DNA from: Nonomuraea helvata
GTDB taxonomy: Bacteria > Actinomycetota > Actinomycetes > Streptosporangiales > Streptosporangiaceae
Direction: 5' to 3'
Length of the DNA stretch: 64,000 nucleotides
Assembly: GCF_039535785.1 (NCBI RefSeq)
Contig: NZ_BAAAXV010000009.1
Location: forward strand, 868,001-932,000
Positions 16,570 through 23,557 of the stretch are shown one piece after another (the first letter of the stretch is position 1; every line of letters starts with the position of its first letter). The translations under genes were made by a program, and so were the position numbers. Below the pieces are notes generated by a model. That model saw only the letters and a list, made by a program, of their open reading frames with translations. It searched no databases and was not told the DNA's origin.

Positions 16570-17666
16570 TCGTGACACGTGAGTACACCGGGAGCCGGGC
16601 AGAAACCGACGAGATCACTTCGAAGCTCTCGATCGAGTCGCAGGCAGCGCTGCGCCAGTTCTCGCTCGAACGCACCATCGGATACGGCGTCAACTACGCC
16701 GATGCCATCGAGCTGCGCGCCCGCGTGCTCGACGGCCAGGACTGGCGATCGGCGGCCACCGAGCTCGCCGACGTCTGCCTGGAGCAGGTCCAAGACGCTT
16801 CCCGTGTCACGCGGATCGGCTACCTTCGTCGGGCGTCAGCCCTGCTGCGCATGAGCCAGATGATGATGCTGTCCGACACCTCCGAACGCAGGGCCATCTA
16901 CGCCAACGCAGCGGAACTGTACGCACAAGCCGCCGAGCTGGCCGGGGATCGCAAGCGCATCTCCATCAAGACCGATCACGGCATGCTCGCGGGCTGGCTC
17001 ATCCCCGCCGGCGAGGCCGCCGGCGCCTCGGCCATCGTCATCGGTGGAATCGAGGGCTGGGCCATGGACTTCGACAGCCTCGGCGAAGCACTCGCGGCGC
17101 GCGGCGTCGACGCGCTGATGCTCGACGCTCCGGGACAGGGCGAGACGAGATTCCAGCACGAGCACTATATGTCCCCGCAGTGGCGTCAGCCGTACGGCAG
17201 CGCCATCGACTTCCTCGAGGAGCGCGCCCCGGGTCGCCCGATCGGCATCATCGGCAACAGCATGGGCGGCAGCTTCGCCATGGCCGTTGCGGTGGACGAC
17301 CCACGGATCGGCGCGTGCTGCGGCAACGGCGGCATCCTCGCCCCATGGATGGTCCCGCCGACCATCGGCACCTTTTTCTCCAAGATGGTGGCCTTCTGCG
17401 GCACAGAGGATGCTGACAAGGCGTTGGACGCCTGGAAGACCGTGACTCCCGCCGCCGACGGTCCCAACGCCGGCTACCCACTGCTGATCGTGCAGGGCGG
17501 CCAGGACCCCCTGGTGTCGGTGGACCTGGGCGAAGTGCTGCTGAATCAAGCACCGACCGACGACAAGCAGATGGTCGTCTTCTCCGACGGTCAACACTGC
17601 GTCTACAACCACCAGCACGACCGCGACGTGCTGATGGCCGACTGGCTGAGAGCCCGCCTGAGCTGA
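16566..17666 (+). CDS. Alpha/beta hydrolase of the FrsA/pseudooxynicotine-hydrolase type
   Basis: This 366-residue protein has a helical N-terminal domain (about residues 1-125, ending in RIGYLRRASALLRMSQMMML) and a hydrolase core. The nucleophile elbow is GNSMGGS, the acid is in IVQGGQDPLV and the histidine in SDGQHCVYNH. This architecture matches the 2,6-dihydroxypseudooxynicotine hydrolase group, which cleaves a C-C bond, and related esterases. The start GTG overlaps the monooxygenase stop. Hydroxylation followed by C-C cleavage of a side chain is the likely order; the real substrate is unknown. Confidence 0.85.
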   Translation: MIVTREYTGSRAETDEITSKLSIESQAALRQFSLERTIGYGVNYADAIELRARVLDGQDWRSAATELADVCLEQVQDASRVTRIGYLRRASALLRMSQMMMLSDTSERRAIYANAAELYAQAAELAGDRKRISIKTDHGMLAGWLIPAGEAAGASAIVIGGIEGWAMDFDSLGEALAARGVDALMLDAPGQGETRFQHEHYMSPQWRQPYGSAIDFLEERAPGRPIGIIGNSMGGSFAMAVAVDDPRIGACCGNGGILAPWMVPPTIGTFFSKMVAFCGTEDADKALDAWKTVTPAADGPNAGYPLLIVQGGQDPLVSVDLGEVLLNQAPTDDKQMVVFSDGQHCVYNHQHDRDVLMADWLRARLS

Positions 17667-17679
17667 ATGAGGTCACCCT

Positions 17680-18468
17680 ATGCAGATCATCGATGCCCAG
17701 ATCCACCTGTGGGAAGGTGACAACGCACCGCCGCATCACTGGCGCGCGCCGTACACCATCGAGAACGCCCTGCGCGACATGGACGAAGCCGGAATCGACC
17801 GGGCCGTCAACTGCCCGGCGATCTGGGACCCCGGCGCTAACGACTACGCCGTCGAAGCGGCGCGGCAGCACCCGGATCGATTCGCGACCCTAGGCTGGTT
17901 TCCCCTCGACGAAACGGCGGACGAGTCGCTCGTCGATCACTGGCTCGACAAACCGGGGATGCTGGGGCTGCGGTTCGTCCTGATGGCGACAGACCCCGGC
18001 GAGCTCGACTGGTTGTGGGAGGCAGCCAACCAGCGTGAGCTCCCGGTGGGACTGATGGTGTGGCCCCAGCATCTGCCCCTCATCGGCGACATCGCCGCGC
18101 GTTATCCGCAGATGCGGCTGCTGATGGACCACCTGGCGGCCAGCCCTTTCGAGAAGCTGCCGGAAGCCGCCGCGCACCTGGACGCCCTGCTCGCCCTGGC
18201 GGACCAGCCCAACATCGCCGTCAAAGCCACGGCCGTCCCCAGCATGGCCACCGACGAGTATCCGTACGCGAGCACCCATGATCTGCTGCGCCGGGTGTTC
18301 GACGCCTTCGGCGCCGAGCGGATGTTCTGGGGCACCGACATCACCCGTATGCGCTGCACGTGGCGCGAATGCGTGACGATGTTCACCGAAGAACTGCCCT
18401 GGCTGAAGGGCAAGGACCTCGAGCTGTTCATGGGCCGTGGCCTGGCCAACTGGATCGGCTGGCGCTGA
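17680..18468 (+). CDS. Amidohydrolase family 2 (TIM-barrel) hydrolase or decarboxylase
   Basis: This 262-residue protein of PF04909 type begins MQIIDAQIHLWEGDNA; the Q-x-H replaces the usual H-x-H of the first metal motif. Later come LLMDHLA and FWGTDIT(R), with the conserved H and D. Such enzymes hydrolyse lactones or decarboxylate aromatic acids. It ends the monooxygenase operon, 13 bp after the alpha/beta hydrolase. A LysR-type box lies 16 bp beyond its stop. Confidence 0.85.
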   Translation: MQIIDAQIHLWEGDNAPPHHWRAPYTIENALRDMDEAGIDRAVNCPAIWDPGANDYAVEAARQHPDRFATLGWFPLDETADESLVDHWLDKPGMLGLRFVLMATDPGELDWLWEAANQRELPVGLMVWPQHLPLIGDIAARYPQMRLLMDHLAASPFEKLPEAAAHLDALLALADQPNIAVKATAVPSMATDEYPYASTHDLLRRVFDAFGAERMFWGTDITRMRCTWRECVTMFTEELPWLKGKDLELFMGRGLANWIGWR

Positions 18469-18483
18469 AATGCCGCTTCCGGT

Positions 18484-18498
18484 ATAGGCGCCTCCTAT
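18484..18498. promoter_or_regulatory. LysR-type box 3 (ATAG-N7-CTAT), downstream of the cluster
   Basis: ATAGGCGCCTCCTAT matches the core and spacing of the boxes at 11792 and 14944. It lies just past the last catabolic gene and no gene now starts beside it. It may be a relic of a lost gene or lie at the edge of the inserted cargo. Confidence 0.5.
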
Positions 18499-18567
18499 GC
18501 CGGACCGAGCTAGCCGGTCTTGGCGCGCGCAACCCTTCCTGCGGTCCACTTGCAGCTGTGTGACAGG

Positions 18568-18795
18568 TCACACCCCCGCCCCTGGAGTGCCCATGCTCAC
18601 GTCTGACCCGTCGAATCCGCAGCAACCGCCTACCACCACGATCGATCCGGCCTCTGACTTCCCGGTCGTCATGTCGAGCCGCCTGAGCGCCACGGGCCGG
18701 ATACAGACGCCGTAGAGCTTGGCGATCTCCTCGGCCACGTCGCGGGCGAGCGGTTGAGCCATGCGGACAGCGCGTGGAGTCTTGCGGTCGGTCAA
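18568..18795 (-). pseudogene. N-terminal remnant of an AICE replication initiator (RepSA type)
   Basis: A TTG at 18795 overlaps the stop of the zinc-ribbon gene and opens TDRKTPRAVRMAQPLARDVA, then EEIAKLYGVCIRPVALRRLD and MTTGKSE. This is the conserved N-terminus of AICE Rep proteins (LARDV, GVC-x-RP, RR-x-D, TG). After about residue 45 the homology stops, near 18660, and unrelated residues follow. The rest of Rep (zinc fingers and catalytic domain) is absent. The break coincides with the right edge of the catabolic cargo, which suggests the cargo replaced or disrupted rep. Confidence 0.6.
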
Positions 18796-18944
18796 TGGAC
18801 CTCCTCTCCGATCTCGGGGAACGTGAGCGCGGTCTGTCCGCACTCGGAGCACTCGACCAGGCCACGCAGCGGGTCGAGCCGCAGGACGTTGAGCACGCCG
18901 CAGACGGAGCAGCGCAGGCCATCGAGAAAGTGAGCCAGCGTCAT
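18792..18944 (-). CDS. 50-residue zinc-ribbon protein
   Basis: The protein MTLAHFLDGLRCSVCGVLNV continues to LVECSECGQTALTFPEIGEE. Two C-x2-C pairs (residues 12/15 and about 33/36) form a zinc ribbon. Its ATG overlaps the traB stop by 4 bp and its stop overlaps the TTG of the rep remnant, so it is in the transfer operon. It is an AICE accessory protein; function unknown. Confidence 0.7.
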   Translation of the reverse strand: MTLAHFLDGLRCSVCGVLNVLRLDPLRGLVECSECGQTALTFPEIGEEVH

Positions 18945-20350
18945 CGGACCTCACCGACCATCGCACGAATGTCCTCGTCGGAGACGTACGCCGCCCGCAC
19001 ACGAATCGGGTCAGGGCTGGTCTCCAGCCGGACGTATCCGACGCCCGCGCCCCGCTCCGGACGAGGAGAGATCAGATCAGCCAGCGCACCGCGATCCCGC
19101 GCCCCGTCACCGAGCACCATGTCCACTTGCTCCGACTCGTCCAGGCGCAGAGCGATCTTGTCCGGGAAGAGATTGCGGATGTTCATGACCTCCTTCCGAG
19201 GGTCCTGGAGAGCCGCCAGCACCCCGACGCCGACCGCCCGCCCCTGAGTGGTCAGGGTGGCCAGGGCGGCGGAGATACGTTGCCTGAGCTGCTTGTCGGA
19301 CTGGTAGGCGGTCAGGAAGGCCACCTCGTCGACCACGACCAGAATGAAGGGGTCGTCGAGGGTGGGTGCGTGCGAGCGCTGAACTCCAGCGAAGCGAGCG
19401 GCGCGCTTGTGCATGACACTCACCGCCTCGTCGAGCAGGTCAGCGCAGTCAGCGGGATCAGCCGCGTACCGGCCGCCGAAGAGCGCCTTGCCGTACGACA
19501 GCTCCATCAGCTTGGGGTCGAGCGCCCAGATCTCCACCAGGCCCGCCCACATGGCTGGTAGGAGCCCGCGGACCGCTGACCAGATGATCGAGCCCTTGCC
19601 TGCCCCGGTGGCACCGGCGACCAGGACGTGAGTTCCGTGCAGCCGCAACAGCCAGGGGGACCCGTCCTCCAGCTTGCCGATCTCAATCGGCCCCACCGTC
19701 GGTATATCCGGGATGGGAAGCGCCGGTATGGGCGTGGCCAGCGGATCACGGCGAGGGAAGGTCAGTACGAGCCGACCGGCCTTGGCCACCGAGACTCGAC
19801 AGGTCTCCGACCCGAAGCCATGGGACAGGTTCTCGATCCTGTCGGTCCAGTTCTTGACCGCCTGACCGTCGAGCATCCGGACGGTGACCCGGTCGGCCCA
19901 CGAGTCGGAGGTGACCTTGACCAGCCGCGGAACGTACTCCCGCCCGCGTATGTGCCGAGCCAGGCCGGACACGGTCATGACCGGTTGCCAGTGTCGCCGA
20001 TAGATCCAGAACCAGCGCACGAACGCCGTCACCCGCCAGCCGACCCATCGAGTGAACGTCGGCCTGTCGAGGACCGCCCATGCGCCCAGACCAGCGAGAG
20101 CAGGAGCGACGAGCAGGAGCGCGACGCGCCAGCCGTACACGAAGCAGAGCGCGCCCGGAACGGCGATCACGGCCAGAGCCACGGGATGCCGCCAGATGAG
20201 GCGGACAAGGCCGGCGACGAATCGAGCGGCGAAGATGACCAGGGCGATGATGGCCGGGGTTCGCACCACGGCCGGTTTGAAGACCACCGCCGTGTCGGGG
20301 GTGGTGGAGACGATGCGGTGCGGCTCGTCGCCGGGCATCCTCTTGAACAT
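18941..20350 (-). CDS. traB: FtsK/SpoIIIE-like conjugative DNA translocase (TraB/TraSA)
   Basis: This 469-residue protein drives transfer of double-stranded DNA between mycelia. Two membrane segments (about residues 28-48 and 60-90, VIFAARFVAGLVRLIW and VALAVIAVPGALCFVYGW) precede a motor domain. Walker A is LVAGATGAGKGS and Walker B is PFILVVVDEVAFLTAY; a FtsK-like GVGVLAALQDP follows. It is the key conjugation gene of an AICE. The start is coupled to a tiny upstream frame (TAATG). It lies in a leftward operon from pra (21165) to rep (18568). Confidence 0.93.
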   Translation of the reverse strand: MFKRMPGDEPHRIVSTTPDTAVVFKPAVVRTPAIIALVIFAARFVAGLVRLIWRHPVALAVIAVPGALCFVYGWRVALLLVAPALAGLGAWAVLDRPTFTRWVGWRVTAFVRWFWIYRRHWQPVMTVSGLARHIRGREYVPRLVKVTSDSWADRVTVRMLDGQAVKNWTDRIENLSHGFGSETCRVSVAKAGRLVLTFPRRDPLATPIPALPIPDIPTVGPIEIGKLEDGSPWLLRLHGTHVLVAGATGAGKGSIIWSAVRGLLPAMWAGLVEIWALDPKLMELSYGKALFGGRYAADPADCADLLDEAVSVMHKRAARFAGVQRSHAPTLDDPFILVVVDEVAFLTAYQSDKQLRQRISAALATLTTQGRAVGVGVLAALQDPRKEVMNIRNLFPDKIALRLDESEQVDMVLGDGARDRGALADLISPRPERGAGVGYVRLETSPDPIRVRAAYVSDEDIRAMVGEVR

Positions 20351-20482
20351 TAGGGTGAAGTCCTTCCATGCATGTCGCGTGTGTGAGGAAGACCGAGGGG
20401 CCGCCGGAAGTTGCCGCTTCCTGCGGCCCCGCTGAACATCAGGCCGCCTCGCCAGCGGTGGCCTTGGTGTACGGGCTGAGAG
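20350..20482 (-). other. Short gap in the transfer operon with tiny frames
   Basis: Between traB and the next gene two tiny leftward frames can be read: a 15-codon MTLSPYTKATAGEAA, and a 29-codon frame that overlaps the traB start. They may only serve translational coupling. I do not claim them as proteins. Confidence 0.3.
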
Positions 20483-20761
20483 TCATCGACCCGCCACCCC
20501 CGAGCCGTTCGGGAGCCCGTGGAACATGCGCTCCACCGCACCCGCGAACATGGCGGCCTCACGCGCCAGGCTCCGAGCGAATTCGACGTCGTCGAGGGTG
20601 ACGTGATCGTTCGCAGATGTGGTGACGAGGATCTGAGTGCCGCCGAAGACCAGCCCCAGGACCGGCGACCTCTGCGGATACGGGTGGTTACGCACATCTG
20701 CGCCCTGACCGACCTTGAGATTGATCGTGCTGGCCGGGTAACCCTTGCGCCGCCTCATCAC
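20483..20761 (-). CDS. Small conserved AICE protein of unknown function
   Basis: This 92-residue protein starts MMRRRKGYPASTINLKVGQG. It includes LGLVFGGTQILVTTSANDHV and a helix FARSLAREAAMFAGAVERMF. No domain recognised. It overlaps pra by 4 bp upstream and belongs to the transfer operon. Proteins of this size and position are common in pSAM2-like elements. Confidence 0.6.
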   Translation of the reverse strand: MMRRRKGYPASTINLKVGQGADVRNHPYPQRSPVLGLVFGGTQILVTTSANDHVTLDDVEFARSLAREAAMFAGAVERMFHGLPNGSGVAGR

Positions 20762-21165
20762 GCCGCGTCCTTAGCGGTCGCCTTGCCAGCGGGACGAGGA
20801 GCGCGCATCTCGCGAACCTTGATCGAGTACGCCAGCCTTCCTGCTTGGTTGACGTACGGCGTGACGGTCATGTGGTCGAACTCGACCGGCGTGAACGGCA
20901 GTCCAGCCATGGGCGCCGGAGGAACCGGCTGCACCGGGTTGAGGATCTTCACGGACACGGTCTTCTGAGCGGCCTTGAGCGACGGATCGGCGTCCATGAC
21001 GCTGACCTGCCAGACGAGCTCTCCGCTCTGCTTGTCGCGGGACTGAACGAAGCGCCCGTTGGTCGAGGCGTCGAAGTCCTTGACCGGCTCGACCTCGCCG
21101 ACGATGTAGCAGCCGTGCGGGAAGACCATGTCGAACGTGACGGGGATGGGACCTTGCAGTGCCAT
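20758..21165 (-). CDS. pra: Pra-like activator of replication, integration and excision
   Basis: This 135-residue protein resembles the Pra group of AICEs: MALQGPIPVTFDMVFPHGCY, IVGEVEPVKDFDAS, LVWQVSVMDADP and FTPVEFDHMTVTPYV. In pSAM2, Pra switches on rep, xis and int, and its gene is silenced by KorSA. Here it heads the leftward transfer operon. A long inverted repeat lies 28-98 bp upstream, and the KorSA-like gene is 0.6 kb away. Function is by homology and position. Confidence 0.68.
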   Translation of the reverse strand: MALQGPIPVTFDMVFPHGCYIVGEVEPVKDFDASTNGRFVQSRDKQSGELVWQVSVMDADPSLKAAQKTVSVKILNPVQPVPPAPMAGLPFTPVEFDHMTVTPYVNQAGRLAYSIKVREMRAPRPAGKATAKDAA

Positions 21166-21192
21166 GAGGCTTGCTCCTAGATAGTCGTCTTG

Positions 21193-21263
21193 TCGCTAAC
21201 TCGTCTTGTCGAGTTGTCATGAAGGTACCCCAGTTTCGAGCACTCGACAACACGAGTTAGCGA
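21193..21263. promoter_or_regulatory. Inverted-repeat operator upstream of pra
   Basis: Two 22-bp arms (21193-21214 and 21242-21263) are inverted copies with one mismatch; each contains CTAACTCGT or its complement next to TTGTCGAGT. They lie 27 bp apart in the gap between pra and the divergent gene at 21321. The CTCGAC/GTCGAG half-sites recur in front of the KorSA-like gene, so this is the likely KorSA operator. Confidence 0.65.
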
Positions 21264-21320
21264 ATCAATTTGAGAGCGTCAGCCGTTCGAGAAGGGCAAA
21301 GCAGGAGATTGTCGTACAAG

Positions 21321-21794
21321 GTGACTACGGTTCGGGGCGTGACGTATCCCGAGGTCATCCCGATTTCATATGAGCCCGACTATCACACCGACCACATCGG
21401 CCAGTGGCGCGACGGTCAGTTCCTTGGCGGGGTCGTAGCCGCCTTCCGGGAGGGCTACTCAATGACCGAGGATTGGTTGTCCCATAAGCGGTGGTACGCC
21501 ATCCTCCACCGCTTCAGCCCTGATGGCAGCTACCTTGACTCGCGCATCGAGTGCACCGGAGCCGACGACAGGCACAGGGAGTCGGTGGATGCCGCGGTCC
21601 AGCGACTGAGCGAATGGCTCGCCGAACTCCCCGACGTCGAGTTCGGCGACATCGCCATCCGCCCATTTCGGCTGGAGTTCGACGGCGTAGTGTTCGGCCT
21701 CATCCTGGAAGATTACGAAGGCAACGAGCACGCAGAGCTCTATCCCGATAACATCGGCTTCTATCCACCCTGGGACGGCTCCTACGACACCTGA
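21321..21794 (+). CDS. Conserved protein similar to HycA-annotated actinobacterial proteins
   Basis: This is a 157-residue protein from a GTG at 21321 (an upstream TTG at 21270 is in frame but less likely). Typical stretches are GVTYPEVIPISYEPDYHTDH, VVAAFREGYSM and DIAIRPFRLEFDGVVFGLI. Similar actinobacterial proteins are often labelled formate hydrogenlyase regulatory protein HycA, a name I would not trust for function. It is divergent from pra and shares the inverted-repeat operator region. Role in the element unknown. Confidence 0.6.
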   Translation: MTTVRGVTYPEVIPISYEPDYHTDHIGQWRDGQFLGGVVAAFREGYSMTEDWLSHKRWYAILHRFSPDGSYLDSRIECTGADDRHRESVDAAVQRLSEWLAELPDVEFGDIAIRPFRLEFDGVVFGLILEDYEGNEHAELYPDNIGFYPPWDGSYDT

Positions 21795-21799
21795 GCGCC

Positions 21800-22531
21800 C
21801 TACAGCGAGTACGAATCCTCAAGCTCGTGAAGATCGCCCGGCATCACCAGATCAACAACCATTACAGGCCGTCCGCCACCGTTGAACACGCTCGCCAGCA
21901 CCCCGAGAACCGGAGCGGTCTTGCGTAGCTCAAGGAGCTTGGCCTCATCGGCTGAAGGATGCCGGGCACTCAACCGCTCGACGACATGCTGGAGCTTGAG
22001 GCCCTTCCTCGTCTGAAGATGCTGCCTGATGCCGGAAGTGAGCGGCGCCGCCTCGCCGAGCTGCGTGTCGTCGGCCTGATGGGCTGAACACCAGAGAGTG
22101 ACCAGGTCAGTTGGCCGCTCAACATCGCGGAACAGGACGCGCCGGCGAACCACGGGGGATCCCTTGGGCACGTCGAGCAGCTTTGCCACAACCGCATCGG
22201 CAGCGAAAGGTCCCGCATCGACGACGGAGCCGTTCTCGTCGGCCTCCACCCGATCCAGGACGGCCCGTCCGGGCCGGGTGTTCTCTTCCGGCGATCCGGG
22301 CGGAGTCGCCTTTACGAAGGAGCCCTTGCCGTGCTCTCTCTCGATGACGCCACGAAGCTGAAGAACCTGAAGCGCCCGTACGACGGTCGGACGGCTTACT
22401 CGGAACTCACGGACGAGTTGCGTCTCCGAAGGCAACAACGAGCCAGGAGGATAGGTCCCGTCCGCGATTTTCTGCCTGATTGCTTGCACGATCTGGGCGT
22501 ACTTCGGCGGGGCGAACTCTTCAGACGACAT
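21800..22531 (-). CDS. korSA: KorSA-like GntR/HutC-family repressor
   Basis: This 243-residue regulator starts MSSEEFAPPKYAQIVQAIRQ, then KIADGTYPPGSLLPSETQLV and VSRPTVVRALQVLQLRG. The winged helix is followed by a UTRA-type effector domain (about residues 80-240). KorSA of pSAM2 is of this family and represses pra and itself, keeping the element integrated. The pra operator and this gene's own upstream repeat share half-sites, which supports that role. The stop is 6 bp from the end of the convergent gene at 21794. Confidence 0.85.
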   Translation of the reverse strand: MSSEEFAPPKYAQIVQAIRQKIADGTYPPGSLLPSETQLVREFRVSRPTVVRALQVLQLRGVIEREHGKGSFVKATPPGSPEENTRPGRAVLDRVEADENGSVVDAGPFAADAVVAKLLDVPKGSPVVRRRVLFRDVERPTDLVTLWCSAHQADDTQLGEAAPLTSGIRQHLQTRKGLKLQHVVERLSARHPSADEAKLLELRKTAPVLGVLASVFNGGGRPVMVVDLVMPGDLHELEDSYSL

Positions 22532-22547
22532 GACGACCATCCAACAA

Positions 22548-22580
22548 CTCGACTTGTCGTAAAGACTAGTTCGAGTCGAG
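22548..22580. promoter_or_regulatory. Inverted repeat upstream of the KorSA-like gene
   Basis: CTCGACT (22548-22554) and AGTCGAG (22574-22580) form an inverted repeat; GACTTGTCG lies between them. The half-site resembles that of the pra operator at 21193-21263. It is 17 bp upstream of the repressor start, as expected for autoregulation. Confidence 0.55.
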
Positions 22581-22621
22581 CTGTCTGTCTCCCCCTTGGG
22601 AAGAGGAAGCGTGGGGTGACT

Positions 22622-22661
22622 GGTGGGGGACTACCTGACTGCGCTACAGAAGCCCCCCACC
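22622..22661 (-). terminator. Hairpin downstream of the 22715 gene
   Basis: GGTGGGGGACT pairs with AGCCCCCCACC around an 18-bp loop with few mismatches. It lies between the stop of the leftward gene at 22715 and the repressor promoter. There is no clear U-tract, so its terminator role is tentative. Confidence 0.4.
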
Positions 22662-22714
22662 GCCACAAGGCGCGACGGCATGAATACCCGGTTGATCACG
22701 CCACCACGCCCCGC

Positions 22715-23002
22715 CTATCGGGCCTGCCCGCCCAGGATTGCGCCCCAGACGCTGTGCGCCTCCCCCAACCGCCACCGATACGTCTCGCGGAGCTCTGTCG
22801 CTCCGTTGACGAGCCGCCTCCTACGGATATGGGCGAGACCGGCCGCATGACACAGCTCGTACACGGTGTCCTCGCACTCGCACGTCCAGGCGAAAACGCG
22901 GACTCGATCCTCACCCTTATAGGGCTCCCGCCAGACCAGACGCATGTGATCCGGCTGGACAGCAACGACATGAGGACTCAGGCAGCCAGTACGCACGATC
23001 AT
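22715..23002 (-). CDS. Small conserved AICE protein of unknown function (copy 2)
   Basis: This 95-residue protein from the ATG at 23002 (MIVRTGCLSPHVVAVQPDHM) carries DRVRVFAWTCECEDTVYELC and HAAGLAHIRR. It is a paralogue of the protein at 5762-6049, sharing the C-x-C, the later cysteine and the IRR end. The two copies bracket the AICE backbone, on the same strand. No known domain; small size and cysteines suggest a metal- or redox-dependent accessory role. Confidence 0.6.
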   Translation of the reverse strand: MIVRTGCLSPHVVAVQPDHMRLVWREPYKGEDRVRVFAWTCECEDTVYELCHAAGLAHIRRRRLVNGATELRETYRWRLGEAHSVWGAILGGQAR

Positions 23003-23226
23003 GACTGCGCTCCAACCGTGCCGGTCCCGTCGCAGCGCCAGCAAGCGCCCTTGTGCCGCTCACCGGAGTCAACGTCACCGGATGTCTGAGCCGCCACCAT
23101 GGTCCGGCGAAGGCTCACGTACTTCCAGCCCCGTCCCGAGCAGGAGTCGCATTCCGCAGTCATGGATCGAGGATTGCCCCAGGACCTGTCACGTCTCGAT
23201 CGCCCGCGAGTACCGTCTGTGATCTT

Positions 23227-23274
23227 CTCGTCTCACTTCGTCTCGTCTTTGTCTCGTCCGAGCTCGTCTCCGTC
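23227..23274. promoter_or_regulatory. Cluster of CTCGTC repeats upstream of the DUF5919 gene
   Basis: CTCGTC occurs at 23227, 23242, 23253 and 23263, with near-copies TTCGTC (23237) and TCCGTC (23269). Most lie 10-11 bp apart, so they face the same side of the helix. GTCGCTAAC follows, a string also found in the pra operator. This is a likely regulator-binding array 43 bp upstream of the gene start. Confidence 0.45.
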
Positions 23275-23557
23275 GCTAACCTGGGCTCATATGGCCCCCA
23301 GCCCGAGGCACGGATCATGACTGACCAGCAGATCCTGTTGAAGAAGCTGCTCACGCAACGCCACTGGCAGACATACAGCACGTTCTGTAAGGAGTACGAC
23401 AAGGCTGCCAAGAAGGTTGACCCTTCGCTGCAGGGCGGATGGCCAAGCCGCGCACAACTCCACCGTTGGCTGACTGGCGAACTCTGTCGACGACGCGTGA
23501 ATACTGACCCCCAGGCGACGGCCGAAATCTGACCCCCCTTGCAGTTCACTCTGGAGG

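Noticed and set aside
15091..16578. 495-codon leftward frame opposite the FAD monooxygenase
   Set aside because: Antisense to a gene with perfect FAD motifs; composition is typical of a shadow frame.
20052..20435. Rightward frame opposite the start of traB
   Set aside because: Antisense to conserved membrane and motor segments of TraB; no motif.
23221..23280. CRISPR array suggested by the CTCGTC repeats
   Set aside because: Repeats are only 6 bp with 4-5 bp gaps; no spacers and no cas genes.
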